From Diadema setosum (Eukaryota; Echinodermata; Echinoidea; Diadematoida; Diadematidae), in contig NC_092701.1 in assembly GCF_964275005.1 (NCBI RefSeq), positions 30,619,106 through 30,683,105 of the forward strand: a stretch of DNA of 64,000 nt, written 5' to 3'. Of the stretch, positions 42,891-54,940 are shown one piece after another (position 1 is the stretch's first letter; every line of letters starts with the position of its first letter). Made by a program: the position numbers and the translations under genes. Under the pieces are notes generated by a model. The model was given only the letters and a program-made list of their open reading frames with translations, did not search any database and was not told where the DNA came from.

Positions 42891-42962
<72 letters not shown>
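42157..42962. mobile_element. TGTGACCCGC MITE (42,219-42,893) inserted in a TA microsatellite
   Basis: TGTGACCCGCTACAACAAAA at the left and TTTTGTTGTAGCGGGTCACA at the right are perfect 20-bp inverted repeats. (TA)n tracts lie on both outer sides (42,157-42,213; 42,895-42,962), so the element landed inside one TA array. The inside is about 630 bp, more GC-rich and without a recognisable protein. The shared TGTGACC start suggests relation to the MITEs at 10,995, 48,573 and 51,257. Confidence 0.9.
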
Positions 42963-42965
<3 letters not shown>

Positions 42966-43217
42966 GACGAGCGAGTACTGATTAGTGTCACAAATGGTGT
43001 CACAAATTATTTGTTTTGTGTTATTTCCCACCGTGGATAATACACCTACGGGGCGAGGCAATTTATTCTGACGAAGGTTATTTCTTCCGTCTTTTTCAGC
43101 ACATTTTTCATTCGGAAGAAATCAGAATATTTGTTCCCGCCATCGCTCTCCTATACCATTCATCAAAAATCTCATTCTCTGCTACAGTGAAGCGATTCTT
43201 CCATTGAGCGACCTGGC

Positions 43218-44707
43218 CTATAAGATAAGATACATGAGAACATATAAAGAAATTAGATCAACTATAGCAGGACAGGAAAATTTCATTATAAAAATAAATC
43301 TCTAAAAAAGTTAAAGGACATTGAAGTTTCATATTTCAATGAGTGAGTGATAAGTTTCATTTTATGTTCATTGCAAGTGGTTTGAGTGTCAACGCCTAAT
43401 CCGTCCTTTAAAATGAATATGTTACTCCTTTTTCTTTCTTGATGAAATAAAAAGGAATAGCTAATCTCCATCTCATCTACTGACATTCTTTAGGTACATC
43501 GTGTATAACTTTAAATTATTACTTCAGCTTTCACGTTGAATAAAGTTGCAGTCTTTGATTGCATTCTGTAAATAATGAATGTTTATAATTTAGTTTAGTA
43601 AGAAGATTGTCTACGAGTTTTATCGTTCTCATAAGCTTTGTTTGGTTTTCAATTTGCTTTCTGTGTGACTTTTGTTTGACCTTTGAAAGCATAACAAACA
43701 TCTTCTGAAATATGTTATCTATAATAGAATACTCTTTGTAAGACATAACAGATTTTAGACGGTCTGAAACACAGAAATTTTGAAGAGATACCTTTGTTCA
43801 GGAAAGAAAGGAGCCCAAATGCTTTTGTGAGAAAAAAAATGATCCAGATTCCGCCATATTCCGGTTGGTAGCTTTCATCTCAGACATGGTACTGCTCCTA
43901 ACGACTCGCTGTATTCCTCCGACATAGGGCGCCCGATGTGTTCTGCGATAGCTGCTATTCCTGATATTGGATCCTTTGGGGCACATTTTTAACACCGTGA
44001 TATACAAGTGAATAAATACTAGTATGGTTTATCAACCTAGGATAACAAAAAAACAAGGCATAAGCAGCGACAAAAATAGAAGATAACGATTTGATATGAC
44101 AGCTTACAGACGGTCAAAATCTAACATACTGGGTGCCATTCAGTCTGTATAGACCTATGACATTAAACTTTCTAATCTAAAAGTAAAATAACCAAAGACC
44201 CCCTCCCCCAAAAAAGAAGAAAAGTTCAGATATTTCATTACGCGTAAAACAAAACAATTACTGTAAACATCAAGGTCAGATAAACACCTGATAAACAAGG
44301 ATTTATATGAAATGGAGTTGTTAATGTTCTTTCTGTATTCGTGATGATCTGACTGTCCAATCAAAGGATCATAGAAAAGTCACCAGCTAGGCGCGAGATA
44401 AATGCTATATGATAAACACAGTGGGGAAGACCGTCACAACAAAGTAAGAAATTAATTACTTTCAAGGGGATCAATAAGAGACATTTTTTCTTTTTCTGCA
44501 TCATACTATTGCATTTCCTTTTATAAACATTGATGTCCAAGAAAGTCATGTAAAGCTGGTGTATTCCACATTCTGACGATTGTAAAGAATTTGAGAATTT
44601 AACCTCTATTCACTTTGACGTCACGTGTCATTTACCCATATAAAAAGAAGACATTGCAGATGGATACAAAAGAGATCGTGCACCTATTGTATTGCTCGAC
44701 GTTTTAC
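43218..44707 (-). other. SULT-B introns 5 and 4 (apart from exon 5)
   Basis: Apart from exon 5 (43,792-43,973), nothing coding is seen. The poly-A/C rich 44,195-44,225 and the remaining AT-rich sequence lack transposon ends. Confidence 0.45.
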
Positions 44708-45028
44708 CTTAAGGAAGTCCTCGTAGTGAACGAAAAGTAAGTTCTCCTCCTCACGAATGTCACAGAATTCTTTGACGTGCTCTGGCCAAGAACCCCAGGC
44801 CATTTCTAAATAGAGAAAATTGTTTTCATTGACATTGACTTTTATAGGCCTAATATGAAACTGGCCATTTGATTCTGCACAATGCCTCCCGGGCTAATCC
44901 CAGCCATAATAAAACTAACAACAGACAAAGCCTACACAGTGAAATAGAGAGTAAATACAAGAGAATATCAACATATTTCACATTATAAATCTAAAAGTAT
45001 TAATTGACATTTACGTAGCACATTAATA

Positions 45029-45330
45029 TTCAAATTCAAATTCAAGTTTATTCCGTTTTTTTTCCGTTTTTCGACAATTAAAAGATATAGCGTAACATAC
45101 ACACAAGAGCAGTTCCTGTACTAAAACCTAACGGCCGGATATTCTACGGAGTTCGTGTGTCCAATGGCAAGAAAAAAGTACTTAACCATTGTTAGTGGAC
45201 GCCACTGGACATGTAGGTGCAAACTTAATCGCTGGAATTTCTCATTTTTTTTTTTTTTTTTTTTTGCTGGCTTTGTGACCCTAATGTGGTGAACATCTCT
45301 GTGTAAGGGAATGAAGAATACTAGCTGCTG
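45029..45330 (-). mobile_element. LINE 3' end, antisense, with (AATTTG)n tail
   Basis: CAAATTCAAATTCAAGTTTA at 45,029-45,050 is the reversed tail of a Jockey-type LINE (AATAAACTTGAATTTGAATT on the minus strand). The adjoining 300 bp, with a poly-T run near 45,245-45,265, is probably its 3' UTR. It abuts the plus-strand LINE that starts near 45,340. Confidence 0.55.
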
Positions 45331-45339
45331 CACATTGAA

Positions 45340-47897
45340 GGCTGGTTTGCAGTGGAAATGAAACAGAAAAGGAAGGAAATGGAGAAAAAATCCGATGACG
45401 GAGAGAATCCATCCTCTGAATATCGACGTAGCGAGAGACTGTCAGCCCGGTACGGGGACGCTCCTGGCCGAATTAGCACTGAGAACAGCAATGGTTCTTC
45501 CCTCAACGCAGCTGGTCAACCAACCATCAAGGCGAACAATGATAGCAGCAAAGCCATTGAAACTGACCATGAGCATACAATGGCCATCAGGGACCACATA
45601 AAAGAGGTAATCTCCTCTGAGCCAATTCTCAACAAGCTCGTCACCCTCATAGCCGACGCCATCATGGATCGAGTTCCGCAAAACATCTACCAGGCTCTCA
45701 ACCATGATATCGCTGCGAAAGAGAACGAAGTGTCTGCACTAAAGAAAAAGGTGAAAGACCTGGAGAAGTCCCTTGCTGATGTGCAAAACATACAGGAGGA
45801 GCAGGAACAGTACAGTAGGCGAGAGTCCCTCAGGATCTACGGAATACCTGAAAAGCAAAGTGAGAAAACAGATGAAGTAGTTCGTGGTGTCGTGAAGGAG
45901 CACCTTGATATCGAACTTGGCCTGTCAGATATTTCACGGAGTCACAGGATCACAACGAAGTCGAGACCGGGAGCGAGATCTACTGAAGGGCCCAAACCAC
46001 TCAATGTCAAGTTCAACACGTACAACACCAAGCGAGCAGTGTTCGACGCCAAGGCCAGACTTCGTGGTACAAGAATCTTCATCCAAGAAGACCTAACTCA
46101 ACATCGACGGGAACTGATCAACGCTGCCAAGCAGAAATCAACAGTGAAGAGAGTTTGGACAAACGATGGAAAAATCACAGCTCATTTAATCGTCAAACCT
46201 CTTACACATATACTGAATATGTCAATTAAACAAGCCTCTGTTCCAGATGAACTGAAAGTTACTAAAATTACACCTGTCTTTAAAGGTGGGAATAAAATGG
46301 TGATGGGAAACTATAGACCAATCAGTATTTTACCTGTTTTGCTAAGATTTTTGAAAAGATAATATTTACTCAACTATATGATTATTTGACAAGTCATCAT
46401 CTTCTCTGCGACCAACAGTCTGGTTTTCGCCCGAATAATTCGACTTCCACTGCACTGTTAAAGTAATAGAGGAATGGCTAGACAAGCTCGATCGAGGTAA
46501 TCTAGTTGGGGTAGTAACATTGGACCTGAAAAAGGCTTTCGACACTGTTGACCACAAGGTATTGTTATCCAAACTGAAAAGACTGGGTGTCACCGGTAAT
46601 GCACTGAAATAGGTAGAACACTATTTGTTCAATCGCGTTCAGTACACTGTTGTGAATGGTGTAAAATCCCCCATGAGAGTTATTGAGTGTGGCGTTCCAC
46701 AAGGGAGCACCTTAGGTCCTCTGTTGTTTGTTGTATATGTCAACGACCTGGCGGAATGCCTTAATGAATGTAAGGTGTCTCTGTATGCTGACGACACCTG
46801 TATATACACTGCACATAAGAATGCTGAATCTGTGGCCGATACTCTCAACAAGGATTTGGAAGCAGTAAATCGCTGGCTTAAAGAGAATAAACTTGTACTC
46901 AATGTAGATAAATGTGAATGTTTATTGCTTGGTACAAAAAAAAACCGACTAAAAAGTATAAAGCATTTTAATGTGCACATTGAATCATATGAAATTGAGC
47001 GAGTAACACATATTACATATCTTGGTGTTATCATTGATGAACATCTACATTGGGAACAGCATATTGGAAAAATATCAAAGGAGATAATAAGTAGAATATA
47101 TTTATTGAAACGGATACGACCTTATATAACACAACAGACAGCATTGATATATTACAAGAGTATTGTACATGGAAGATTTGACTACTGTGATGTAGTGTGG
47201 TCAAATCGGGCACTGCGTACCGTTCTGAAAGTTAATTGGAGGTTTTCAACACAATTGATATATGATCAGTTAAGTATTTCTACTATTAGAATAAGACAGA
47301 AAGTTACATGCGATGCATAAAATTGCTCATGAGGTTTACCCCCAAAGTCTGTGTGAGTTGTTTTCATTTAAATATACAAATTATTTTTTCAGATGTAATA
47401 TGTTAAAATTTGAGTTATATAGATTTTCAACTAATTTCAAACGTAGGAGTTTACAGTACAGGGGATGTAAACTGTGGAATGATCTCCCAGATAATATCAA
47501 GATTATGAGTTTTAATAATTTCAGGTCTCATTTGAAACAGCAGCAGTTGTAGTTTGATATCCACTGCATTATGTATCATATTACATCATATCAATTATCA
47601 TAACGTTTCCTATTATGTTACGCGACGAGTACTATTGACATTTGTTTTATATCAATCTCTTGTCAATGTATGTATTTTTTTATTCATATGTTGTTATATG
47701 TAGATATACTTTTCTTTTTCTTCGTGATTTTTTTTCTCTCTTTTTTGTTCGTATTTCAATCATTGCTATACGCTGTTACTGAATCTATGTTTCGTTCTGT
47801 TTGTATACATGCACGAACTTGCAGAATAACAGCCGATGGCTGAGAAAGTTTCCTTTTTATTACCGTGTTGAAATAAAATGAAAATGAAATGAAATGA
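45340..47897 (+). mobile_element. Non-LTR retrotransposon with ORF1 joined to RT by internal deletion
   Basis: Frame 45,352-46,362: an ORF1 protein with a charged N-terminus, a coiled coil (KENEVSALKKKVKDLEKSLA, about residues 125-150) and an RRM/transposase-22-like start (YSRRESLRIYGIPE). Near 46,200 it passes without a stop into RT sequence (KPLTHILNMSIKQASVPDEL, NYRPISILPV), so the end of ORF1, the endonuclease and the first part of RT are deleted. RT continues in broken frames: TLDLKKAFDTVDHK (46,520), GVPQGSTLGPLLF and YADDTC (46,690-46,800), thumb to 47,320, and the end CKLWNDLPDNIKIMSFNNFR to 47,552. The 3' end is an (AAATG)n tail at 47,875-47,897. It lies antisense in SULT-B intron 3 and is inactive. 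Confidence 0.88.
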
Positions 47898-48488
47898 ATT
47901 CATCACTCTTTCTTAAGTGATAGAAATCGTATCAAGAAAACAAAGTGAGTTTAACAGAGTAAAACAGTACTTGTATGCTTACAGTAAAGATACATTACAA
48001 TGCCTGAAGTAAATTGAAATAAAGTGAACGGAATATCAACGTACACAAGGCGAAAAACGAAGGGACCCACTGAAAAGACAAAGCTTGTAGAGTGTGGGCC
48101 CCTCTGGAAAGAAAGAATCAGTTAAAATATTGGTAACAATCGGCATCAGAACAGCAACAAAAATGTTTGAAGCAACAGCGAAAATAATCATAACAACAAC
48201 AAAAAATAGAGAAAAATGTTTTAAATATAACACCATATTGTAGAAATAAAAGTTTCCATTTGAAAGTAAATATTTCCAGGCATATTCATTTTTGTCTGCC
48301 TGTTTTAGATGTTTGTCTGAACTCATTTTTTAGTCGTTGTTAATTGTTGTTGTTGTTGTTTCTTTTCACAGCCATTTTATCTTCCGTAGATAGCACTCAC
48401 ACTCAGAGTCATAATTTCCAGCTTTCATCGTTCAATTACAGAGGAATACAATCAGAACTGGCACAATTACATTGTAACCTAAAATGTA
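47898..48488. other. SULT-B intron with antisense LINE 3' UTR fragment
   Basis: 48,056-48,108 reads GGGACCCACTGAAAAGACAA, AGCTTGTAGAGTGTGGGCCC, the reverse of the 3' UTR motif at 57,226-57,275. Preceded at 48,010-48,030 by an AAATTGAAATAAAGTG tail-like stretch. Nothing else recognised. Confidence 0.55.
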
Positions 48489-49258
48489 AGCCCCGTTTTG
48501 CCAAAAGATAAAATCGATTGTAAATTCCCTTACCACATAGGCTGCCATACATTGTGACAGAAATCAACTATATGTGACCGTGCACCTCAAAACGAACATA
48601 AAGTCGCACACACTGATTTTGCGTGAGGACTGAAATTAAGTGAAATGGGTCAACCTAGCCGAACTTGACTTTTTCATATTTTCTGAAAGCGCGGGTCTTC
48701 TTTTACACTATGCTAAAATTTGGTATCATAAAACAGGCAGGAAAGTGTGTTTCTTTTTAGCAGTTTATCTCGAACATTTATGGTAGAATAGTGTGATTAG
48801 GTGTGTCTTTAGAATCCCCTTTTCATTTCTGAAAAACCTTGTCCACACTCTTCATTTTCAACTCTAATAACTTTTGAAAAGATAGTGCTTCTGATTTGAA
48901 AGTTGGCATTAATTATGGACAGAATGTGTTAATGAGGCATGCTTAATTTCAATTTAATCTGATAATCCCTTCATTGTTGTTACTCTGGTGGTTTACTTCC
49001 TGTTTTTTGTCCCATTCATCGCCAGCACGGTTTGGTAAAGATTAAGCGCTTGAATAGACACTGTACTTCAGAGCCTCTTTTCTCAGTTCACACTTTTCCT
49101 GAGTTTGTGCTTTCTTTCCAATATTAAGATAAATTAAGATTAAGATATTAAGAAGAGTCCATTTGATTTGAGTTATACATCATTTTAAGCTTAAAGTCTA
49201 AACTAAAATTCAGGGTCACATATAATCAATTATAACTCTTCATAAAACAGGGCCCAGG
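48489..49258. mobile_element. GGGCCC MITE copy 2, split by a TGTGACC MITE
   Basis: 48,489-48,572 and 49,221-49,258 together match the 125-bp element at 22,331-22,455 in reverse. Between them sits the 648-bp TGTGACC MITE copy 2 (48,573-49,220), with TA duplicated at the junction: CAACTA-TA[insert]TA-TAATC against CAACTATATAATC. The outer element ends 14 bp from the donor of SULT-B exon 3. Confidence 0.92.
48573..49220. mobile_element. TGTGACC MITE, copy 2
   Basis: Ends TGTGACCGTGCACCTCAAAA and CAGGGTCACA. It is homologous over most of its length to copy 1 (10,995-11,684) in the opposite orientation. The right inverted repeat has decayed beyond the terminal 10 bp. TA target-site duplication is shown by the outer MITE. 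Confidence 0.92.
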
Positions 49259-49467
49259 TCTCAAATACTCACCGCCTGCAAGAAATTGCCTGAAGTTCTT
49301 TTCCCAGTTTATACGTACAAATTCCGAGTTTGAAAAAAAGTTGTACCATGAGGTCGTGACATCCTTTGGATTGCGCACAAGGTATACTACCTATAGCAAA
49401 AAAAAAAAAAAAAAATGTATAGGCATTGCCTTATTGCTGAATATATATATATATATATATATATATG

Positions 49468-51160
49468 CACTGTTGGTCATAAAGATGGAATATTTTTTTT
49501 TCTCAAATCTTAACGGCATATCTACTACAATGTGCTTGGAAAATAATATATTTAATGTAAGTCAATCACTTAACTTTGTTACCATGCCACTTTCACAGTG
49601 ATTTTTAACAAGTATATGCCTAAATTATTTTAAACAATGGGAGTGAAACAATATTGATAATATTCTAAAGAAATTCATCAACAGAATATTTGTTTTAAAC
49701 GTCATTCAATTTTCCAGATGACCTTATTTTGTTTGTGTGTGATTCCGTTGAGAAGTTCACATCAAATTTAGTCATTGTTCTTAAGATTTCACTAATATCG
49801 GGTATGATGTCCACCCCGGGTATATCCATCCTAGCATGAATCAGAGCGCGTAGGCGTTGTGGCAGGCTGTCCACCCAGGTTGTTGATGACGTCGACAGGT
49901 ATGGCTTCCCACTCTTCGCTCAACGCAGCTGTCAACTCCTGCAGATTTTGAGGAATGACCTCTCTGCTGTTGATGGCTCGGCCTAGGGCATCACATGCAT
50001 GTTCTATGGGGTTCATATCTGGCGAACAAGCTGGCCATGGCAACTGCTCAACCCCCTCTGCCTCTAGGAATTCTCCAGCTGTCCTGTGCGGTCTAACGTT
50101 ATCATCCCGCAGTCGGAAATTGAACCCATATACATGTCTTTCATATGGAAGGCAGTGGAACTCCAATATCTACCCGTAGACAGCGGCGTTCACTAGGTAT
50201 TAAGTAAACGCCACTGTAGTGGTGCCATCCGGCACCACTAATGGGGTTTTCCTCCGTAATGGATTCCGGCCCAGACCATCGCTGGGCCTCCTCCACCTTG
50301 GGTTGTCTCGGAGACACAGTCATCCCGAAGGCTTTCCCCAGCTAATTAACGAACTCGCTGTCTCCCATCTCTACGGTCAAGGATGAACCTACTCTCGTCC
50401 ATGAAGATAACGTGTTGCCAATGTCCCAGTTGAAACGTCATGTGCTGCCTGGCCCAAAGGAGACGAGCTAACCCGTGGCGAACCGTCAGGCGTAGACATC
50501 TAAACAATCATCGTCTCGGTTGCCATGTTGTATCAATCTGAGATTGACTGTTGATCTTGAGACGTTGATTCCATGATGTCTCCTCCATAAGCGTTGAAGA
50601 CGACTCGTGAGTAACTTCTGGTTTCTGCGGCTAAGATTCAACAGTTGGCGATCATCTCTACTTGTTGTCAGTCTGGGACGTCCTGGTGATTTCCGTGGCA
50701 GCACATTTCCTCTCTCACGATGACGCTTAAGGATTTTAGAGACTGCACCCTGTGAAATCCCTAGGATTTCTCCTATACGAGTCTGCTTGTAGTCCTCCTG
50801 CCTATAGCGCTATCACTCACTCGCGCATTGCCGTCAGCATTGGACCAGGCACAGTATAGGGGGAATCTGTACCATTTTTTAATGCAAACAGTACAGGGAA
50901 CTTGGAAAAAATAAACTTTCTCTACACGGTGCAAAATCAGCTAAAAGGGCAATATTTCAACTCCAAAGGGCTTTATAGTCTGCACAAGGTAACTTTGTTA
51001 CGTAATAACACATTATTTATGTTCAAATATCACCTGAATAATGGGGTAACATTACGTAATCAATAACATACCAGCTTGTCTACAGACAACTGTTTAAATG
51101 CAAACAAAACGGTCGACTTTTATTCAATACAAAATTATTCCACCTTTTTGACCAACAGTG
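49468..51160 (-). mobile_element. Tc1/mariner-like transposon copy 2
   Basis: CACTGTTGGTCATAAAGATG (left) and ACCTTTTTGACCAACAGTG (right) bound 1,693 bp, nearly identical to copy 1 without its nested insertions. A (TA)n run (49,441-49,466) touches the left end. Minus-strand transposase remnants: GEILGISQGAVSKILKRHRE (near 50,760), GRPRLTTSRDD (50,670) and SPDMNPIEH (50,010). They carry stops, frameshifts, a 2-residue deletion between the catalytic Asp and Glu, and an insertion of about 35 bp near 50,805. Located in SULT-B intron 2. Confidence 0.92.
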
Positions 51161-51256
51161 TACATGCATTGTGCAGTATGAAACATGTAAACGATAAAAC
51201 GCTATAGCTTGTAACAAAATACAAAACAGTATGATCCTGCATATGGCTTCACCATA

Positions 51257-51884
51257 CGTGACCGTGCGTCACAAAACCAACAAAAAGTAGCATCTACTGA
51301 TTTTGTGTGAAGAATGAAAATAGATGAAAACCTGCCCACCCAGCCAATCTCGAGTTTTTTCATATTTTCTGAAAGAGTAAATCTTACTCTTCTACATAAC
51401 GCGAAAGGTTGGGATCATAAAACGAACAGAAATTTGTGTTCTAACAGGGTTTTTTTCGAACACTTTTTTTTTGTGGTAAAAATAGCGTGATTAGATGTGT
51501 CTTACAGTCCCCTTTTCATTTTTAAACACACTGTACACACTCTTCATTTTCAGTTCTAATAACTGTAGAAAGGATGATGCTACTGCTTTTAACGTTGACA
51601 TTTATCTTGTTAATCATGGACAGAATGTGTTAATGAAGCATGTATAATTTCAGCTTAATCTGATAATACTTTCTTTGTTGTTGCTGTGGTGGTTTACATG
51701 CTGTTTTTGTCCCATCCATACTTCCCAAGAATGTGAGACTTTTTCCCCCAATATTTAAATTGGTTAAGAGAGTTCATTTGAATCGAGACACCATTTAAAG
51801 TCGAAAGTCTGCTCTGTCAGAATCTGCTCTTAACTGAAGTTTATGTCTGGCGACTTTCTGTTGGTTTTGTGATGCAGGGTCACA
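51257..51884. mobile_element. TGTGACC MITE, copy 3
   Basis: Left CGTGACCGTGCGTCACAAAA then CCAACAAAAAG; right CTTTCTGTTGGTTTTGTGAT then GCAGGGTCACA: the best-preserved inverted repeats of the family (over 30 bp). It lies 97 bp from Tc1-like copy 2, in SULT-B intron 2. Confidence 0.9.
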
Positions 51885-52559
51885 TAATCATTGTTAATAC
51901 TCAGAGTAAGAAAAAAAAATCTCTTTGTAGCAAGGTCTTAGTTTTAGAGAATCTGTTTAAGTTGGTAGCCAGCAACGTGAAAGAAGCTAAGTTATAGATA
52001 GTTTTATAAAGAATTGTCAACCTCTAATACCTTGGCTTTCTTCATCAGGTCTTTTGGCAGACGACTGAGCCTAAGGTGGGTGAGGATGACCCTCGGTGAG
52101 GGCGCTTTCTCGATCGCGTTCAAGAAAGGTGTCATGTCCATTTTCACTGTATCCAGTTCGTCCAGAGTACCAGGGAAAGTCTGGTCCATGTTTATCATCT
52201 CCGCGCCAGATGAATGTAAAGTTCTGTTCATCTTTCTGGGATAACCGTCGTTCAAGACAAGGGAGACAATTTCAGTCATCCAGTGGGCTCCTTTAAAGAG
52301 AGAGGGAGAGAGAAGAAAAGTCCCAAGATTTGAATTGAACAATTTAATTGAAAAGATCATAACGAAATAAAGAGAAAACACACTAAGTCAAAGTCGAACG
52401 CATCCCTAACGTTGTGTCTCTCAGAGATTTCCTTTCAGAAAAATAAAGACTGGCGGAAATCATACAGAAAAAGAATTCAGGTATTTTACACAAACATTAA
52501 AAAACGAATGGAATAAGCCATTTTCTTCACAAACTCAGAGATTTAGTTTCCTAACATAA

Positions 52560-53470
52560 TTCATTGTTTAATGCGGCGCATGTCTGCATGAAATATTTTT
52601 CCAGAGGGGGAAGAATACTCTACGTTCAATTTTGGTACTCTTTTCCGTGCCTGCGTTATGACTGTGTAGTAAGTCTGTGGAGGTAGAGGGTGTGGGAGGG
52701 GAATATCGTCCCTCGCACATGAGGAAGCTTTTGTTCTCTTAGAACTGAAATCCAATGATTTGTTGATACTTGTATGGGGAATATTTGGAAATTTTTGGAT
52801 AAAAATTATGAAACATGAATATTTCAGGACACAATTAATGAATGCCTAAACTGTTGTCTCGTTCATCTTTTTCCGGGTGTGCGCCTTCATTGCGTACTAA
52901 GTCCGTTGGGACTGACCGAACGGGGAGGGTGTAAATGGAGGAGGGGGTGGCTACATGAGGAAACGTTTGCTTTTCATACCAAGAATTCATCCATCTGTTA
53001 CACACTTTAGAAACATTTGGAAAAATTTCGAATAAAAAAGTAAACGACATCAAATTGTAAAATCTGTCACCTCCTTTTTCGCGTGTGCGTCTTCACTGTG
53101 TGCCATTAATGTCTATGGAGAGAACAGAACGGGTGGAGGGTGTTGGATGAGGTGTCCCCCTCCAACACGAGGGAGCTTTTGCATGATTTTCTTTTCTTCT
53201 TTTTTATAGAGACTCATGCAGTATTACGTTGCACAATTTAAGGGGGTTTCAGACAAATTTTTTAATCAAAAACTCAGAAAGGAGTGAAATACAAATATTT
53301 AGGGCAATGTGAACCACAAAATTATGATGTTTCATAACTTATTATGATTATCAATTTTTATTACTTTATAATGGAGGTGGAATTAGGTGGGCAGGGTTGG
53401 AGGATGTAATTCCTTCCCAATCGAGGGATTCTTTGCAATTTTCTATCGGGGAAATTCAAGATATTCAAAC
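52560..53470. repeat. GC-rich satellite in SULT-B intron 1
   Basis: About four diverged units each hold GAGGGTGTNGGAKGRGG, TCCCTCRCACAYGAGGAAGC or similar, a T-rich centre and GGAAAAATTTCGAATAAAAA. They are reverse-oriented relatives of the satellite at 3050-5000 in SULT-A, so the same repeat family sits in both SULT loci, though in different introns. Confidence 0.6.
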
Positions 53471-53845
53471 TCCACATAGAAGGAAATCCTAGACGGAAAA
53501 AAAAAGACACACCATTAACGCCTGCTACAAATGTCTTCAATCCCCTCCTTCATTTTTCTTTTTTGATTTCATTAATACTAACTAATATCATATTCTTATG
53601 CCAATGCTGATGCAACCAGAATCCCTTAGGAAGACTTGTTTTAGTCCTCTTCAAGATGTGCTCTGCAATGTAAAAGCAGAACACTTACCCGATTTCGGGA
53701 AAGTCAGCACCCAAACGTCATCGCTACGGACTTCAATTGAGCGAACGGATTCGATGCTGGAGTCGAGAACTACGTTCGGGTACCAGATACCTTGGTAGCA
53801 ATGTTCAAAGACAATCCCAGGTTTACTCCGAGATTCATCGGCCAT

Positions 53846-54940
53846 TTTCGAAGCACACGTCTTGGTTTCTGGAGATAAGAAACGTGGCGAACCAAAACGA
53901 CCTTTTTTTTTTAATAAAGAGAGGAACCACCCCTTATTTGTGGGATAATCTATGTCATATTAGAATATCAACAATCAAAGTAGCTTACCTTTGTGGTCTC
54001 TTTGTGGGCTTTCTGCAATAAGTACAAGTCCTCTCTGCACAGTGATAAGAGGCGAAATGATCGAACTTCTGAGGAAACATGATTCCTTGTGCGCGAAAAA
54101 TAAACTGTTCCCCTGCCTGCACAGTACGCTTGTTTGAACAAAAGTTACGAGTGAGTTATTGACTTTATTTATGCGTACCATCTGTTTGTATTCAAGCTTA
54201 GAATGATTTATATCATCCACAAAACATTTGTATTGCTCTACGTTTTATTTGTTTACTGGTACTTACAATGCATCTACAGTGTATTCATTTCATCCATTCG
54301 TTCAGTATTCTTTACCCAGGGTAGCCTCATCAATGGTTTATACACGTGTTGGGGACCATTCAGTAAAATAACCAAGTAACAAGTAACAATTGATTCATTA
54401 TACAAAATTCCTGATGCACCTGTGCAAAGTTAATTAAAGTGTGATTCACGATTTATGATAATAAAGTCCATTTGACAAAGAATATACACATAGGCAGCCT
54501 ACACCTTCACATGCAGAAGAGTTATATGCAGAATTAAAGGTCTTTGAAAAAAAAAAGCTGTGTCAAGTAATTGATGATGCTTTGGCACAATAACATCGTG
54601 AAGGTAGAAATTTGTCTCCAAAATTTTATGTTGGAAAATATCCTTGTTCTAAGAAGATAAGCATATGCCACTGCAAACAATTTATGAATGCTCCTCCCGT
54701 GTAATACACTCGGCAGTGTTTAAAATATTGCAGCATGTGAAATCAAGCTTCTATTATTGAATAATTATTTCATTCTTTGACATGAAAATTAATGTAGTCG
54801 TGCTGGAATATCAAGAAAAAAAAAATAAATCAGAGATTCGAGCGCATGAATGGTAACCGTATTCAGGGTTCTTGTTTCGTTTAATAGGAAGAAGACATTG
54901 TCATATTCTAAAGGAATGTCATCGAATAATTACCTTTAGA
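53846..54940. other. SULT-B upstream region
   Basis: No exon recognised. 54,309-54,345 (TTTACCCAGGGTAGCCTCAT) is a fragment of the SINE body seen at 12,062-12,100. No clear TATA box lies within about 60 bp of the SULT-B start. Confidence 0.45.

Larger units (their letters stand above)
43108..53845 (-). pseudogene. Cytosolic sulfotransferase copy B, six exons, exon 5 disrupted
   Basis: Exons (minus): 53,845-53,689, 52,290-52,031, 49,390-49,273, 44,805-44,708, 43,973-43,792 and 43,217-43,108, all with GT-AG borders; intron phases 1,0,1,0,1. Start MADESRSKPGIVFEH in context GAAAATGG. The PAPS loop is split over exons 1/2 (VWVLTFPKSG + AHWMTEI); SULTs usually have PKSGTTW or PKSGTHW. Exon 2 has the catalytic-His segment (VILTHLRLSRLPKD). 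Exon 3 has VYLVRNPKDVTTSW. The last exon ends WKNRFTVAENEIFDEWYRRA, matching the KxxxTVxxxE dimer motif. Exon 5 is 182 nt against 184 in copy A: 4 nt are missing after ATGTCGGAGGAA and the T-run near 43,828 is 2 nt longer, so the frame breaks. Otherwise a complete gene of about 300 codons; probably recently inactivated unless the indels are assembly errors. Confidence 0.88.
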
